Made by a program: the position numbers and the translations under genes. Positions 23,972-32,931 of a stretch of DNA of 64,000 bases are shown in pieces. The notes under the pieces are model-generated. The model was not told where the DNA came from. It worked only from the letters and a program-made list of their open reading frames with translations, and did not search any database. Source of the stretch: JAAZBA01 sp964461815 (GTDB lineage Bacteria > Bacillota > Clostridia > Oscillospirales > QAMX01); the NCBI GenBank assembly GCA_964461815.1, contig CAYWVF010000003.1, positions 62,001 through 126,000 of the forward strand, read 5' to 3'. How positions within the stretch are numbered: the first letter of the stretch is position 1; each line of letters begins with the position of its first letter.

Positions 23972-26900
23972 TTATTTAAAATATTTAACGCCGGATTCAA
24001 ATATTGGCTGATACTTATTGCCGTTAATGTTCATGCCTATGTACTTGCCGGTTCTTTCTGTATGTGCCATCTTGCCAAGTACACGACCATCTGCACTTGT
24101 TATGCCCTCAATAGCCATTACAGAACCGTTTGGATTATAATTGATATCTGTAGATGCGTTTCCGTTCTCGTCAACATACTGGAATGCGATCTGACCATTA
24201 TCGATAAGTGTCTTGAGCATCTCATCACTTGCTGCAAATCGACCTTCACCGTGCGATACGGGTACACGATGTATATCACCTACATTGCACATGCTTAACC
24301 ATGGAGATTTGACAGATGCAACACGTGTGCTTACGTATTTAGCCTGATGGCGACCGATAGTATTGAACGTGAGTGTAGGGCATGTCTGATCCATAGGCAT
24401 TATTTTACCGAATGGAACTAGACCAAGCTTTATGAGTGCCTGGAAACCGTTACATATACCGAGCATAAGACCGTCACGATTGTAGAGCATATCATGTACT
24501 GCATCTGTGAGACGTTCGTTACGGAAGAAGGATGCGATAAACTTACCTGAACCATCTGGCTCGTCACCGCCTGAGAAACCACCGGGGATAATGATCATTT
24601 GAGCACTGCGGATAGCCTTTTCTATTTTATTTACGGAGTCTGCCAACATATCATGTGTAAGGTTTCTGACGATAACGATCTCGGGGTCACCGCCTGCATT
24701 TCTAACAGCGCGAGCTGTATCATATTCGCAGTTTGTACCGGGGAATACAGGTATAACAGCCTTTGGTGCTGCAAATTTTTCACTTCTTGCAACAACTATA
24801 CGCTTATCATAGGATATGTTTTCAGCGCATTTACGATTACTGTCTGCCTTTGTTGGGAATACATCCTCAAGTGTAGACTGCCATTTGCTTGTAAGATCAC
24901 AGAGACAGTAGGCTTTACCATTGATTTCTATATTCTTTTCAGCTGTCGTTCTACCAATGAGTGTGCCTATCTCGATAGGCTCTGCACATTCAAGGACAAT
25001 ACCACCGTAGTTCTTTTTGAAAATATCAATATCGGTATCGTTAGCTTTGAATCCAATGCTATTTCCGACTGCCATTTTGAATACTGCTTCAGCTATACCG
25101 CCGGATGTAAGCGCTCTGGAGGAAAGAACCTTACCTGTCCTCATAACATCTGTGATACTGCGCCAGTTGGATTTGATCGCTTCGTAATCGGGAGTACCGT
25201 CTGTATTGTAAGGTGCTTTTACAAAGTATACATAGCTTTCCGGTCTGCCGAATTCCGATGTAATGATCTTATCAGCTTCTGCGGATGAAACGGCGAATGA
25301 AACAAGTGTAGGAGGAACATCGATATCCATGAAGCTTCCGGACATGGAGTCCTTGCCTCCGATAGATGCGATACCAAGTCTCATCTGTGCTTCAAATGAA
25401 GCTAAGAGTGCAGCAAACGGCTTGCCCCAACGACTTTCATCGGTGCCGAGACGTTCAAAATATTCCTGGAAAGTAAGATAACAGTCATCAATACTGAAAC
25501 CTGAGGAAATAAGCTTTGAAAGTGATTCGACTACCGCACTTCCTGCACCGATGAATGGATTGGAATCTGTAAGATATGGGTCATAACCAAATGCCATACC
25601 GGAAACTGTGGATGTATCCTCCGGGAAAGCAGGAAGCTTAGCTACCATAGCCTGTGCCGGAGCAAGACCTGTGCTGCCTCCGTATGGTGCAAATACAGAG
25701 CCTGCACCGATAGATCCGTCAAATCTTTCGCCCAGACCACGCTGTGAGCAGACCTCAAGACTTGAAAGCATTTCTTCGATATCGGTATATGGTGTTTTGT
25801 TCTCCTTGCAGAGCTTCGAAACCTTTACACCGCTTGACTTAAATGCACCGTTTGTATTAAGAAATTCACGGGAAATATCAACGATCATATTTCCACGCCA
25901 TGTCATCTGTAATCTGCCTGTGTCGGTCACCTTTGCAACAATCGTAGCCTCAATGTTTTCGCCGGCTGCAAAATTTATAAACTTCTTACTGTCTTCCGCA
26001 GCTACTACAACAGCCATACGCTCCTGAGACTCGGAAATAGCAAGCTCTGTACCGTCAAGACCATCATATTTCTTAGGTACACGGTCAAGATCGATAGCAA
26101 GACTGTCAGCGAGCTCACCTATTGCAACAGATACACCACCGGCACCGAAGTCATTGCATCGTTTGATAAGCTTTGTGACATCGGGATTTCTGAATAAACG
26201 CTGTAGCTTGCGTTCCTCGGTCGGATTACCTTTTTGTACTTCTGCACCGCAGGTAAGAAGAGACTCACTGCTGTGACTTTTAGATGATCCTGTAGCACCA
26301 CCGCAGCCGTCACGACCTGTACGACCACCAAGAAGGATAACATAATCGCCGGGGATCGGACGCTCACGAACGATATTAGAATACGGTGCAGCACCGAGAA
26401 CAGCACCTATCTCCATTCTCTTGGCTACATATTTCGGATGATATATTTCATGTACAATGCCGGTTGAAAGACCTATCTGATTACCATAGGAGGAATAGCC
26501 TGCGGCAGCGGTCTGCGTGATACGGCGCTGAGGGAGCTTGCCGGGCAGCGTGTCCTCGATAGCAGCTCTTGGATCGGCACTGCCTGTTACACGCATTGCC
26601 TGATAAACGTAGGAACGACCTGAAAGGGGATCACGGATAGCTCCGCCAAGACATGTTGCAGCACCGCCAAATGGTTCGATCTCGGTAGGATGATTGTGTG
26701 TCTCATTCTTGAACATGAGAAGCCAATCCTCATCTTTACCGTCGATTTTAGCTGTTACATGCACACTGCATGCGTTAATCTCTTCAGACTCATCCAGTCT
26801 GGGAAGCATGCCGCGTTTTTTGAGTGCCTTAACAGCACATGTAGCTATATCCATTAATGTGACAGGACGTGTTTCGGCTTTGCTGCCATAAAGCTCTTTG

Positions 26901-27670
26901 CGAGTGTCGATATAAAGCTTGTATGCATTGGCAACACGTGTATCGTCTATGTCGAAGCTTTTAATATGTGTGGAAAATGTAGTGTGTCTACAGTGGTCAG
27001 ACCAGTATGTATCGATCATGCGGATCTCGGTGATCGTGGGATCACGCTTTTCTGTATTCTTAAAGTAGCCTTGCAGGAACTTGATGTCATCAAAGTCCAT
27101 AGCGAGCGCAAGCTCGTTACGTTTCGCAGCAAGCTCATCATCCGAAAGCTCTACGAAGCCTTTAACTGTTTCAATATCCGCAGCAGGACTGTATGCCATG
27201 CTGAGAGTTTCGTATTTATCGAGCGAAGCGACTCTGGAATCTACGGGATTGATAAGATGAGATTTTATTTTCTTGATGTCATCGTCAGAAAGCTCACCGA
27301 AGAAAGCATACAGCTTTGCAACCTTGACCGTAGGTCTTTCTCCGGAGGTCATGATTTGGATGCATTGTTCACAGGAGTCGGCTCTCTGATCATATTGTCC
27401 GGGCAGAGATTCAACTGCGAGTACATATGCGTCGGTAAGATCCGGGAGTTCCTCATTGTAAAAATTATCACACTGCGGCTCGGAAAAGACATTAATACAT
27501 GCGTTTGCATATGTTTCATCATCAATGCCTTGAACATCGTATCTGTTAAAAATACGAACATCTGTCAGGTTTTCCAATTTGAGTAAATTTCTGAGCGTTG
27601 AATACAACGACTTTGAATCAAGATTGAAACCCTCGCGCTTTTCTACATAACAACGATACACTTTGTCCAT
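23972..27670 (-). CDS. purL: Phosphoribosylformylglycinamidine synthase, single-chain (large) form
   Basis: Converts FGAR plus glutamine to FGAM in purine synthesis. 1232 residues: the one-polypeptide type, with an N-terminal PurS-like region, two ATP-grasp-like AIRS halves (GHATHNHPTE-type motif as MFKNETHNHPTE; later GFGAGGVSVAIGE) and a C-terminal class I glutaminase (PVFPGTNCEYD, nucleophile Cys in GICNGFQ, HGEGRF). Some Firmicutes instead carry separate purS, purL and purQ. The ribosome site AAAGGAG is 16 nt from the ATG, unusually far; a GTG lies 2 nt after it but opens only a short ORF. Confidence 0.95.
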   Translation of the reverse strand: MDKVYRCYVEKREGFNLDSKSLYSTLRNLLKLENLTDVRIFNRYDVQGIDDETYANACINVFSEPQCDNFYNEELPDLTDAYVLAVESLPGQYDQRADSCEQCIQIMTSGERPTVKVAKLYAFFGELSDDDIKKIKSHLINPVDSRVASLDKYETLSMAYSPAADIETVKGFVELSDDELAAKRNELALAMDFDDIKFLQGYFKNTEKRDPTITEIRMIDTYWSDHCRHTTFSTHIKSFDIDDTRVANAYKLYIDTRKELYGSKAETRPVTLMDIATCAVKALKKRGMLPRLDESEEINACSVHVTAKIDGKDEDWLLMFKNETHNHPTEIEPFGGAATCLGGAIRDPLSGRSYVYQAMRVTGSADPRAAIEDTLPGKLPQRRITQTAAAGYSSYGNQIGLSTGIVHEIYHPKYVAKRMEIGAVLGAAPYSNIVRERPIPGDYVILLGGRTGRDGCGGATGSSKSHSSESLLTCGAEVQKGNPTEERKLQRLFRNPDVTKLIKRCNDFGAGGVSVAIGELADSLAIDLDRVPKKYDGLDGTELAISESQERMAVVVAAEDSKKFINFAAGENIEATIVAKVTDTGRLQMTWRGNMIVDISREFLNTNGAFKSSGVKVSKLCKENKTPYTDIEEMLSSLEVCSQRGLGERFDGSIGAGSVFAPYGGSTGLAPAQAMVAKLPAFPEDTSTVSGMAFGYDPYLTDSNPFIGAGSAVVESLSKLISSGFSIDDCYLTFQEYFERLGTDESRWGKPFAALLASFEAQMRLGIASIGGKDSMSGSFMDIDVPPTLVSFAVSSAEADKIITSEFGRPESYVYFVKAPYNTDGTPDYEAIKSNWRSITDVMRTGKVLSSRALTSGGIAEAVFKMAVGNSIGFKANDTDIDIFKKNYGGIVLECAEPIEIGTLIGRTTAEKNIEINGKAYCLCDLTSKWQSTLEDVFPTKADSNRKCAENISYDKRIVVARSEKFAAPKAVIPVFPGTNCEYDTARAVRNAGGDPEIVIVRNLTHDMLADSVNKIEKAIRSAQMIIIPGGFSGGDEPDGSGKFIASFFRNERLTDAVHDMLYNRDGLMLGICNGFQALIKLGLVPFGKIMPMDQTCPTLTFNTIGRHQAKYVSTRVASVKSPWLSMCNVGDIHRVPVSHGEGRFAASDEMLKTLIDNGQIAFQYVDENGNASTDINYNPNGSVMAIEGITSADGRVLGKMAHTERTGKYIGMNINGNKYQPIFESGVKYFK

Positions 27671-27764
27671 AATAAAAACTGCACGACTCCTTTAAAATAA
27701 AATTTATAATATGCTGTTATTTGACCGAATTGAAATATAGCTTCCGACAATAACCTACATTATA

Positions 27765-27792
27765 AGTATACCACATCTTTTATTTTTATCAA
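27765..27792 (-). promoter_or_regulatory. Possible promoter for purL
   Basis: On the minus strand, TTGATA (27787-27792), a 16-nt spacer ending TGG, and TATACT (27765-27770). This leaves an 85-90 nt leader; I recognised no purine riboswitch in it. Confidence 0.5.
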
Positions 27793-27819
27793 TACAATAA
27801 TTGAATAAAAAATAAGAGT

Positions 27820-27848
27820 TTGTAATTATAAAAGATTTATGTTATACT
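27820..27848 (+). promoter_or_regulatory. Predicted distal promoter for the two-component operon
   Basis: TTGTAA (27820-27825), a 17-nt spacer and TATACT (27843-27848), about 170 nt before the response regulator gene. Confidence 0.5.
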
Positions 27849-27885
27849 AGATAAAACTATAGTGATATCGTTTGATCTTTATATT

Positions 27886-27937
27886 GTGAATAAATTGTGA
27901 CTAATTCGTAAAATTCACAGAAAATTCATGCTACTAT
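27886..27937 (+). promoter_or_regulatory. Tandem 11-bp repeats in front of an extended -10: likely response-regulator site
   Basis: GTGAATAAATT (27886-27896), GTGACTAATTC (27897-27907) and GTAAAATTCAC (27908-27918) follow one another at an exact 11-bp period. TGC-TACTAT (27929-27937) lies 10 nt further with no recognisable -35. OmpR/PhoB-type regulators bind 11-bp-phased direct repeats and can replace the -35, so the encoded regulator may activate its own operon here. Confidence 0.55.
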
Positions 27938-28018
27938 CACGATATAGTCTTAATATAGATATAAAATATACTTATATTGGATTATAATGGAGAAATACAT
28001 AAAGGAAGGTGCAAATAA

Positions 28019-28708
28019 ATGCCGAAGAAAGCTTTAGTTATTGAGGATGATCCGAATATTCGTGAGTTATTGAGACTTTACCTTGAAAAAGACGGCTTTG
28101 AGGTGTATGGTACTGCTGACGGAGGAAATGGAATACGTGAATTTAAAAGAGTACAGCCCGATCTTGTAATGCTTGATATCATGCTTCCTGTCATGGATGG
28201 ATGGCAGGTGTGCCGAGAGATACGTCGTGAGTCCTCTACACCTATAATCATGCTTACGGCTAAGGGAGAAACATCTGATAAAATATCCGGTCTTGAGATG
28301 GGTGCCGATGATTATATAGTAAAGCCTCTTGAAATGAAGGAAGTAATTGCAAGAGTACACGCCGTTATGCGTCGCTATGCACCTGAAGCGGTATCTGCAA
28401 AGCGACTGACTTTTGACGGACTGGTTATCGATATGGAGGCATATGAGCTTATTGTTAATGATAAAAAGGTAGATACTCCACCAAAGGAAATCGAGCTCTT
28501 ATATTTCCTTGCATCCAATCCAAATAGAGTATTTACACGTTCGCAGCTTCTTGATGAGGTTTGGGGATTTGATTATTTCGGAGATACGAGAACGATCGAT
28601 GTGCATGTAAAAAGACTTCGTGAAAAGCTTGAAAATGTCAGTAACGAATGGGAAGTTGCCACTGTTTGGGGCGTAGGCTATAAGTTTGAGTTAAGACGTT
28701 CGGTTTAA
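28019..28708 (+). CDS. OmpR/PhoB-family response regulator
   Basis: 229 residues: receiver domain (1-120; acidic pair at residues 10-11, phospho-acceptor Asp53 in VMLDIMLP, Lys in KPLE) and a winged-helix DNA-binding domain (about 130-226: PPKEIELLYFLASNPNRVF, RTIDVHVKRLREKL). AAAGGAAGG precedes the ATG. The sensor kinase follows after 3 nt. The target is unknown; the tandem repeats upstream suggest autoregulation. It resembles PhoP/YycF-type and SrrA/ResD-type regulators, but phosphate control cannot be claimed. Confidence 0.92.
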   Translation: MPKKALVIEDDPNIRELLRLYLEKDGFEVYGTADGGNGIREFKRVQPDLVMLDIMLPVMDGWQVCREIRRESSTPIIMLTAKGETSDKISGLEMGADDYIVKPLEMKEVIARVHAVMRRYAPEAVSAKRLTFDGLVIDMEAYELIVNDKKVDTPPKEIELLYFLASNPNRVFTRSQLLDEVWGFDYFGDTRTIDVHVKRLREKLENVSNEWEVATVWGVGYKFELRRSV

Positions 28709-28711
28709 GCT

Positions 28712-30130
28712 ATGAAGAGTCTGTTTTGGAAATATCTTCTTATGACGACATCCCTCTTGATGATAAGCTTCAGCATGTTCGGAGCCGGTTTCCTGTGGCA
28801 GTCGTATAATTACACGCTTGGAGAAATAAAGGATGATATCGAAGAAGATGCTGTAAAAATATCTGATCTTACTACCTTGCTAATTGAAAATAACAGTGAG
28901 ATAATGAGAAAAATGTATTTTTCAAGCCTGACCGTAATAATTCAGGAAACAGAGTCGGATGTATTTATAAGCAGTAGTAATGGTCAGGTCATATTTGCTG
29001 CTGACAATAGTGGTATACGTAGCGGAAATGATGAATATGTAAGTGCAGCGGCACTTGATACTATTGTAAAGACAGGAAAATACAGTGAGCTGGGTAATTT
29101 CAATGGTCTGTATCAGAATGTTCACTATACCTGTGGAGTTCCGGTCACATCTTCCGACGGAGATGTTATCGGGGCGGTATTTATCTCGACTTCATCGGCA
29201 TCGGCATTGCAAATGCTTGATGACCTACGGCGCATGTTTTTGCTTACAGGTGGATTCGTGTTGCTTTTGGCGATAATCGTATCATATTTTGTTGCACAAA
29301 ATGTATCAAGACCACTGAAAAAAATGTCGAAAGCAGCAAGAGCATTTGGACGTGGTGATTTCTCTGTGAGGGTCGATGAGGACAGAGACGATGAGATAGG
29401 TGAGCTTGCACATAGCTTTAACAATATGAGTGCGTCACTGGAGCAGCTCGAAGAGCTTAGATCTTCGTTTATAGCCAATGTCTCTCATGAGCTTAAAACA
29501 CCTATGACTACCATAGCCGGCTTTACCGATGGTATACTTGACGGAACGATACCTCCGGAACGTCAGCGTGAATATCTTGAGGTGATTTCAAACGATACAA
29601 AAAGATTATCCAGGCTCGTTGTTCGTATGCTTGAAGCAAGCAGGATCCAGTCGGGGCAGACAAAAATAAACCCTACAAAATTTGATTTGTGTGATACTAT
29701 AGTCAGGACTGTATTGGGATTCGAGCAGAAGATAAACGATAAAAAAATCATCATGGATATGGATTTCGAATCGGATGTTATACATGTGGTTGCAGATCCC
29801 GACAGTATCGTACAGGTTATTTTTAACCTTGTAGATAATGCATGTAAATTTACGCCGGAGGGCGGAACGATACGTGTCACGGTAAAAAAAGAGGGCGTAA
29901 AGGCCGTAACATCAATATCGAATACAGGTTCTACTATATCGGAGGAAAATCTGCCTCGTATATTTGACAGATTCTATAAGATAGATAAGTCCAGGGGAAT
30001 AGATAAAAACGGAGCGGGACTTGGTCTGTTTATTGTAAAATCCATCATTACAATGCATGGCGAGGATATTTCTGTTTCAAGCTCTAATGAAGTAACGGAG
30101 TTCAGATTTACACTTCCGATCGTAGAGTGA
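28712..30130 (+). CDS. Sensor histidine kinase with HAMP domain
   Basis: 472 residues. Membrane helix 1 about 8-28, an extracytoplasmic sensor region (30-172), membrane helix 2 about 175-195, HAMP (about 196-248), HisKA with phospho-acceptor His259 in SHELKTP, and HATPase_c with NLVDNACKF (N box) and GAGLGLFIV (G2 box). The sensor region is small, looks PAS/Cache-like and ends in VPVTSSDGDVIGAVFIST, typical of the last strands of such domains. The signal is unknown. Cognate partner of the regulator directly upstream. Confidence 0.92.
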   Translation: MKSLFWKYLLMTTSLLMISFSMFGAGFLWQSYNYTLGEIKDDIEEDAVKISDLTTLLIENNSEIMRKMYFSSLTVIIQETESDVFISSSNGQVIFAADNSGIRSGNDEYVSAAALDTIVKTGKYSELGNFNGLYQNVHYTCGVPVTSSDGDVIGAVFISTSSASALQMLDDLRRMFLLTGGFVLLLAIIVSYFVAQNVSRPLKKMSKAARAFGRGDFSVRVDEDRDDEIGELAHSFNNMSASLEQLEELRSSFIANVSHELKTPMTTIAGFTDGILDGTIPPERQREYLEVISNDTKRLSRLVVRMLEASRIQSGQTKINPTKFDLCDTIVRTVLGFEQKINDKKIIMDMDFESDVIHVVADPDSIVQVIFNLVDNACKFTPEGGTIRVTVKKEGVKAVTSISNTGSTISEENLPRIFDRFYKIDKSRGIDKNGAGLGLFIVKSIITMHGEDISVSSSNEVTEFRFTLPIVE

Positions 30131-30175
30131 GGATCAAAATACAGCATGTGAAATGACGCAGAGAGTGTTATTTAG

Positions 30176-30232
30176 AGCTTTCGGAGGCTTGATATGTTAA
30201 CTATATCATAAGAAGTCGAGCCTCTGAAAGCT
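30176..30232 (+). terminator. Terminator of the two-component operon
   Basis: A 14-bp stem with one G-U pair (30176-30189 with 30219-30232) encloses a second small hairpin (TGATAT/ATATCA) and is followed by TGTTTTGT. Confidence 0.75.
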
Positions 30233-30252
30233 TGTTTTGTCGAAATTCATAG

Positions 30253-30281
30253 TTGACATATCGAATAAACTCTGATACACT
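30253..30281 (+). promoter_or_regulatory. Strong promoter of the lysine-riboswitch operon (P1)
   Basis: TTGACA (30253-30258), a 17-nt spacer ending TGA, and TACACT (30276-30281), giving a start about 12 nt before the aptamer. Confidence 0.8.
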
Positions 30282-30299
30282 AGATGCAATAAAGTATAT

Positions 30300-30476
30300 G
30301 ATAGAGGAGCGTCCCACAATAGTAGCCGATCAGAGGTGTTCACCGCATCAATGAGTATCGGTAAAAGGGTAGGGATGCCGAAAAGTGCATGTGCGGTGAT
30401 ATATATGTGCTTTGGTTGCGGATAATAGGGAATACCGCCGCGATTGTCATCGAAGAATTGTCGGTGGAGAGCTATC
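30300..30476 (+). ncRNA. Lysine riboswitch (L box) aptamer
   Basis: GATAGAGG-AGCG near the 5' end with an AGTAG following, the AGGGTAGGGATGCCGAA block in the middle, GGTTGCGG, and a closing TGTCGGTGGAGAGCTATC: the conserved L-box blocks in the right order. P1 pairs GATAG (30300-30304) with CTATC (30472-30476). A terminator hairpin follows at 30548-30573. Lysine binding should favour termination and lower expression of dapA-dapB-ACT-asd. Its position right before dapA agrees. Confidence 0.9.
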
Positions 30477-30547
30477 TATTAGAATCTTTGACGTTAAGCT
30501 CAGCTGTTGTTTTATTGTATTTTGACGTCGAAAGCTTATTAGATATC

Positions 30548-30573
30548 AAAACCGGTTCATCACCGGTTTTTTT
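30548..30573 (+). terminator. Lysine riboswitch expression-platform terminator
   Basis: A 9-bp stem AAAACCGGT (30548-30556) with ACCGGTTTT (30562-30570), 5-nt loop, and T-run to 30573. Confidence 0.88.
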
Positions 30574-30596
30574 GTTATACTTTTAATGTAAAATGC

Positions 30597-30625
30597 TGGA
30601 CATATTTTGTATTACGGAGTATAAT
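30597..30625 (+). promoter_or_regulatory. Second, riboswitch-independent promoter for dapA (P2)
   Basis: TGGACA (30597-30602), exactly 17 nt, TATAAT (30620-30625), located after the riboswitch terminator and about 90 nt before the dapA ATG. Transcripts from it escape lysine control. Confidence 0.7.
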
Positions 30626-30717
30626 ATATAATAGGATGGTATGTAAAGGTATCATATCACATACACCGGCAGGTTCGGAAAATAATCTAATACATCCAAA
30701 TAGAAGGAGAAATTATT

Positions 30718-31608
30718 ATGAAGAAGCCGATATTTACGGGAGCATCAGTAGCTATAGTTACACCGTTTAAAGATGAAAAAATAAATTACGAAGTATTGAA
30801 AAAACAGATCGAATTTCAGATCGCAAACGGTACAGACTGTATTACGATCTGCGGCACAACAGGCGAATCCTCTGTTATGACAGACGAAGAGCATCGTGAA
30901 TGTATTAAGTTTGCGGTAGATACAGTAGCCGGAAGAATACCTGTAATAGCCGGAACAGGCTCGAACGATACAGCATATGCTCTTGATCTTTCTCTGTATG
31001 CCGAAAGCGTTGGAGTAGACGGTTTCCTTATGGTAACACCGTATTATAACAAGACAACTCAGCGCGGACTCGTAAAGCACTATGAGTATATCGCAGACAG
31101 AGTAAAGACACCTATTATCCTCTATAACGTACCGTCAAGAACAGGTATGTCATTTACCGTAGATACATATGAAGCACTTTCCAAGCATCCTAACATCAAC
31201 GGAATCAAGGAAGCAAGCGGAGACTTTTCTTTGATCATAAACACAATGGCACGTTGCGGAGATGAGCTCAACATATGGTCAGGTAATGACGATCAGGTAG
31301 TACCGATCCTGGCTTTAGGCGGTAAGGGCGTGATATCAACAACATCAAATGTACTTCCGAGAGAAATGCATGATATTTGTCAGCTCTTCTTTGACGGTAA
31401 GATAGCAGAAAGTGCGGCATTGCAGAAGAAGTGTGCGGAAATTATCAGATGCATGTTTATCGAAGTAAATCCGATACCGGTCAAAACCGCTTTGAATCTC
31501 ATAGGCTTTGAGGTAGGAGAGCTCAGAATGCCGCTTTGCGATATGGCACCTGCAAATCTTGAAAGCCTTAAAAAAGCACTTGTCGGAATGGGCTTAGAAA
31601 TTAAGTAA
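30718..31608 (+). CDS. dapA: 4-hydroxy-tetrahydrodipicolinate synthase
   Basis: Condenses pyruvate with aspartate semialdehyde, the first committed step to diaminopimelate and lysine. 296 residues; Schiff-base Lys164 in NGIKEASGD, Tyr136 in ILYNVPSRT, and GTTGESS (residues 46-52) are the family's active-site motifs. AAGGAGA lies 7-8 nt before the ATG. First gene behind the lysine riboswitch; dapB follows after 14 nt. Confidence 0.97.
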   Translation: MKKPIFTGASVAIVTPFKDEKINYEVLKKQIEFQIANGTDCITICGTTGESSVMTDEEHRECIKFAVDTVAGRIPVIAGTGSNDTAYALDLSLYAESVGVDGFLMVTPYYNKTTQRGLVKHYEYIADRVKTPIILYNVPSRTGMSFTVDTYEALSKHPNINGIKEASGDFSLIINTMARCGDELNIWSGNDDQVVPILALGGKGVISTTSNVLPREMHDICQLFFDGKIAESAALQKKCAEIIRCMFIEVNPIPVKTALNLIGFEVGELRMPLCDMAPANLESLKKALVGMGLEIK

Positions 31609-31622
31609 GGAATGGTAATAAT

Positions 31623-32384
31623 ATGCTAAGGATAGCTTTGTCCGGATGTAACGGACGTATGGGGCAGGCAATAACAAGGCTTTGCAAAAATTATGATAAT
31701 ATATCTATAGTTGCGGGATTCGATCTTTATACAGAGAAGCTGTCAACGTATCCCGTATATGCCGATCCGTTTGAATATACGGGCGAAGCAGATGTGATAA
31801 TCGATTTTTCAAATGTAAAGGCACTACCAAGACTGCTTGAATATGCTACAAAAAATAGTATCCCTGTCGTATTGGCTACAACAGGCTACAGTGAGGCTGA
31901 TGTAGCTGCGATCAGAGAGGCATCTGAAAAGACTGCAATATTTAAATCTGCCAATATGTCACTTGGTATAAATGTGGTGGCGAAGCTTTTGAAGACGGCA
32001 GCTGAGATACTTGGTAATGGTTATGATGTTGAGATAATTGAACGTCATCATAATCAGAAGCTTGATGCACCGAGCGGCACAGCGTATATTTTGGGCGATG
32101 CAGTTAAGGAAGGACTTCCTTATGATGCAGAATATGTATATGATCGTCATGAAAAGCATGAGAAACGCTCAAAAACAGAAATAGGTATGCACGCTATACG
32201 CGGAGGAACAATTGTTGGTGAGCACGAAGTGATCTTCGCCGGTACAGATGAGATAATTGAATTCAAGCACACTGCTCTCTCAAGAGAAGTATTTGCGAAT
32301 GGAGCTATTCGTGCGGCAATATTTATGAATGGAAAAACAAAAGGCATGTATAGCATGACCGATCTTGTTGAATCGGAGCAGTAG
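31623..32384 (+). CDS. dapB: 4-hydroxy-tetrahydrodipicolinate reductase
   Basis: NAD(P)H-dependent reduction to tetrahydrodipicolinate, the substrate of the Ddh encoded at 1.3 kb. 253 residues; Rossmann GCNGRMGQ at the N-terminus, the catalytic EIIERHHNQKLDAPSGTA region (near residue 140) and GEHEVIFAG. The ribosome site is TAAGGAATGG. Second gene of the riboswitch operon. Confidence 0.96.
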   Translation: MLRIALSGCNGRMGQAITRLCKNYDNISIVAGFDLYTEKLSTYPVYADPFEYTGEADVIIDFSNVKALPRLLEYATKNSIPVVLATTGYSEADVAAIREASEKTAIFKSANMSLGINVVAKLLKTAAEILGNGYDVEIIERHHNQKLDAPSGTAYILGDAVKEGLPYDAEYVYDRHEKHEKRSKTEIGMHAIRGGTIVGEHEVIFAGTDEIIEFKHTALSREVFANGAIRAAIFMNGKTKGMYSMTDLVESEQ

Positions 32385-32437
32385 AATCGATTACAAGTTT
32401 TTGTAAAAATATTTCATTCTATAAAGGGGGTTGCATC

Positions 32438-32929
32438 ATGCTGAAAGCTGTCAGTACAATAACCATGTACGAGGACGTTTCCCTAATAACAGTCACTTCC
32501 TATGATAATGAGGCCGGATTCGTATCAAAAGTTCTTACTCCCTTGGCTAAAAAGGGTATAAATGTTGATATGATAAGTCTTACGGCATCAAAGGGCGGAG
32601 AGTCGAATCTGTCATTTACAATAGCTGATGAAGATATGGCCGATGCTCTTATTATGCTTGGCGGCATGAAGAAAACTGTATCGTCCGGAAATGTAAAGAT
32701 TTCTTTCTATGGCGAAGCTATGAAATATACACCCGGGGCAGCAGCAGAAGTGTTTGCTTTGTTCTCGGAGCTCGGCGTAGCAACAAAGGTTATTACAACA
32801 TCGACAGTTGATATCTCAATCCTAATTGATTCACATCATATATCCGATGTATTGGATCGTATTTCAAAGGAATCGGGAATCGCAGTTGAGAAAATTTCAA
32901 TGCAAGATAAAATCAAAGGAGTCATATAA
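32438..32929 (+). CDS. Stand-alone double ACT-domain protein resembling an aspartokinase regulatory domain
   Basis: 163 residues, with no kinase domain. It reads like two ACT modules in tandem: VSLITVTSYDNEAGFVSKVLTPLAKKGINVDMIS, then an AEVFALFSELGVATKVITTSTVDISILID stretch that matches the second ACT of aspartokinases. AAAGGGGG precedes the ATG. Located between dapB and asd, it probably binds lysine or threonine and regulates an aspartokinase encoded elsewhere, perhaps as a separate subunit. Confidence is high for ACT, moderate for the role. The next gene starts 2 nt after its stop. Confidence 0.8.
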   Translation: MLKAVSTITMYEDVSLITVTSYDNEAGFVSKVLTPLAKKGINVDMISLTASKGGESNLSFTIADEDMADALIMLGGMKKTVSSGNVKISFYGEAMKYTPGAAAEVFALFSELGVATKVITTSTVDISILIDSHHISDVLDRISKESGIAVEKISMQDKIKGVI

Positions 32930-32931
32930 AA

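Noticed and set aside
24599..25288. 229-codon plus-strand open frame
   Set aside because: Shadow of purL; composition (many Cys, Tyr, Phe) is that of a complementary frame.
26966..27586. 206-codon plus-strand open frame
   Set aside because: Antisense to purL; no ribosome site or recognisable domain.
30389..30586. 65-codon open frame upstream of dapA
   Set aside because: It runs across the lysine riboswitch aptamer and terminator; the RNA explains this sequence.
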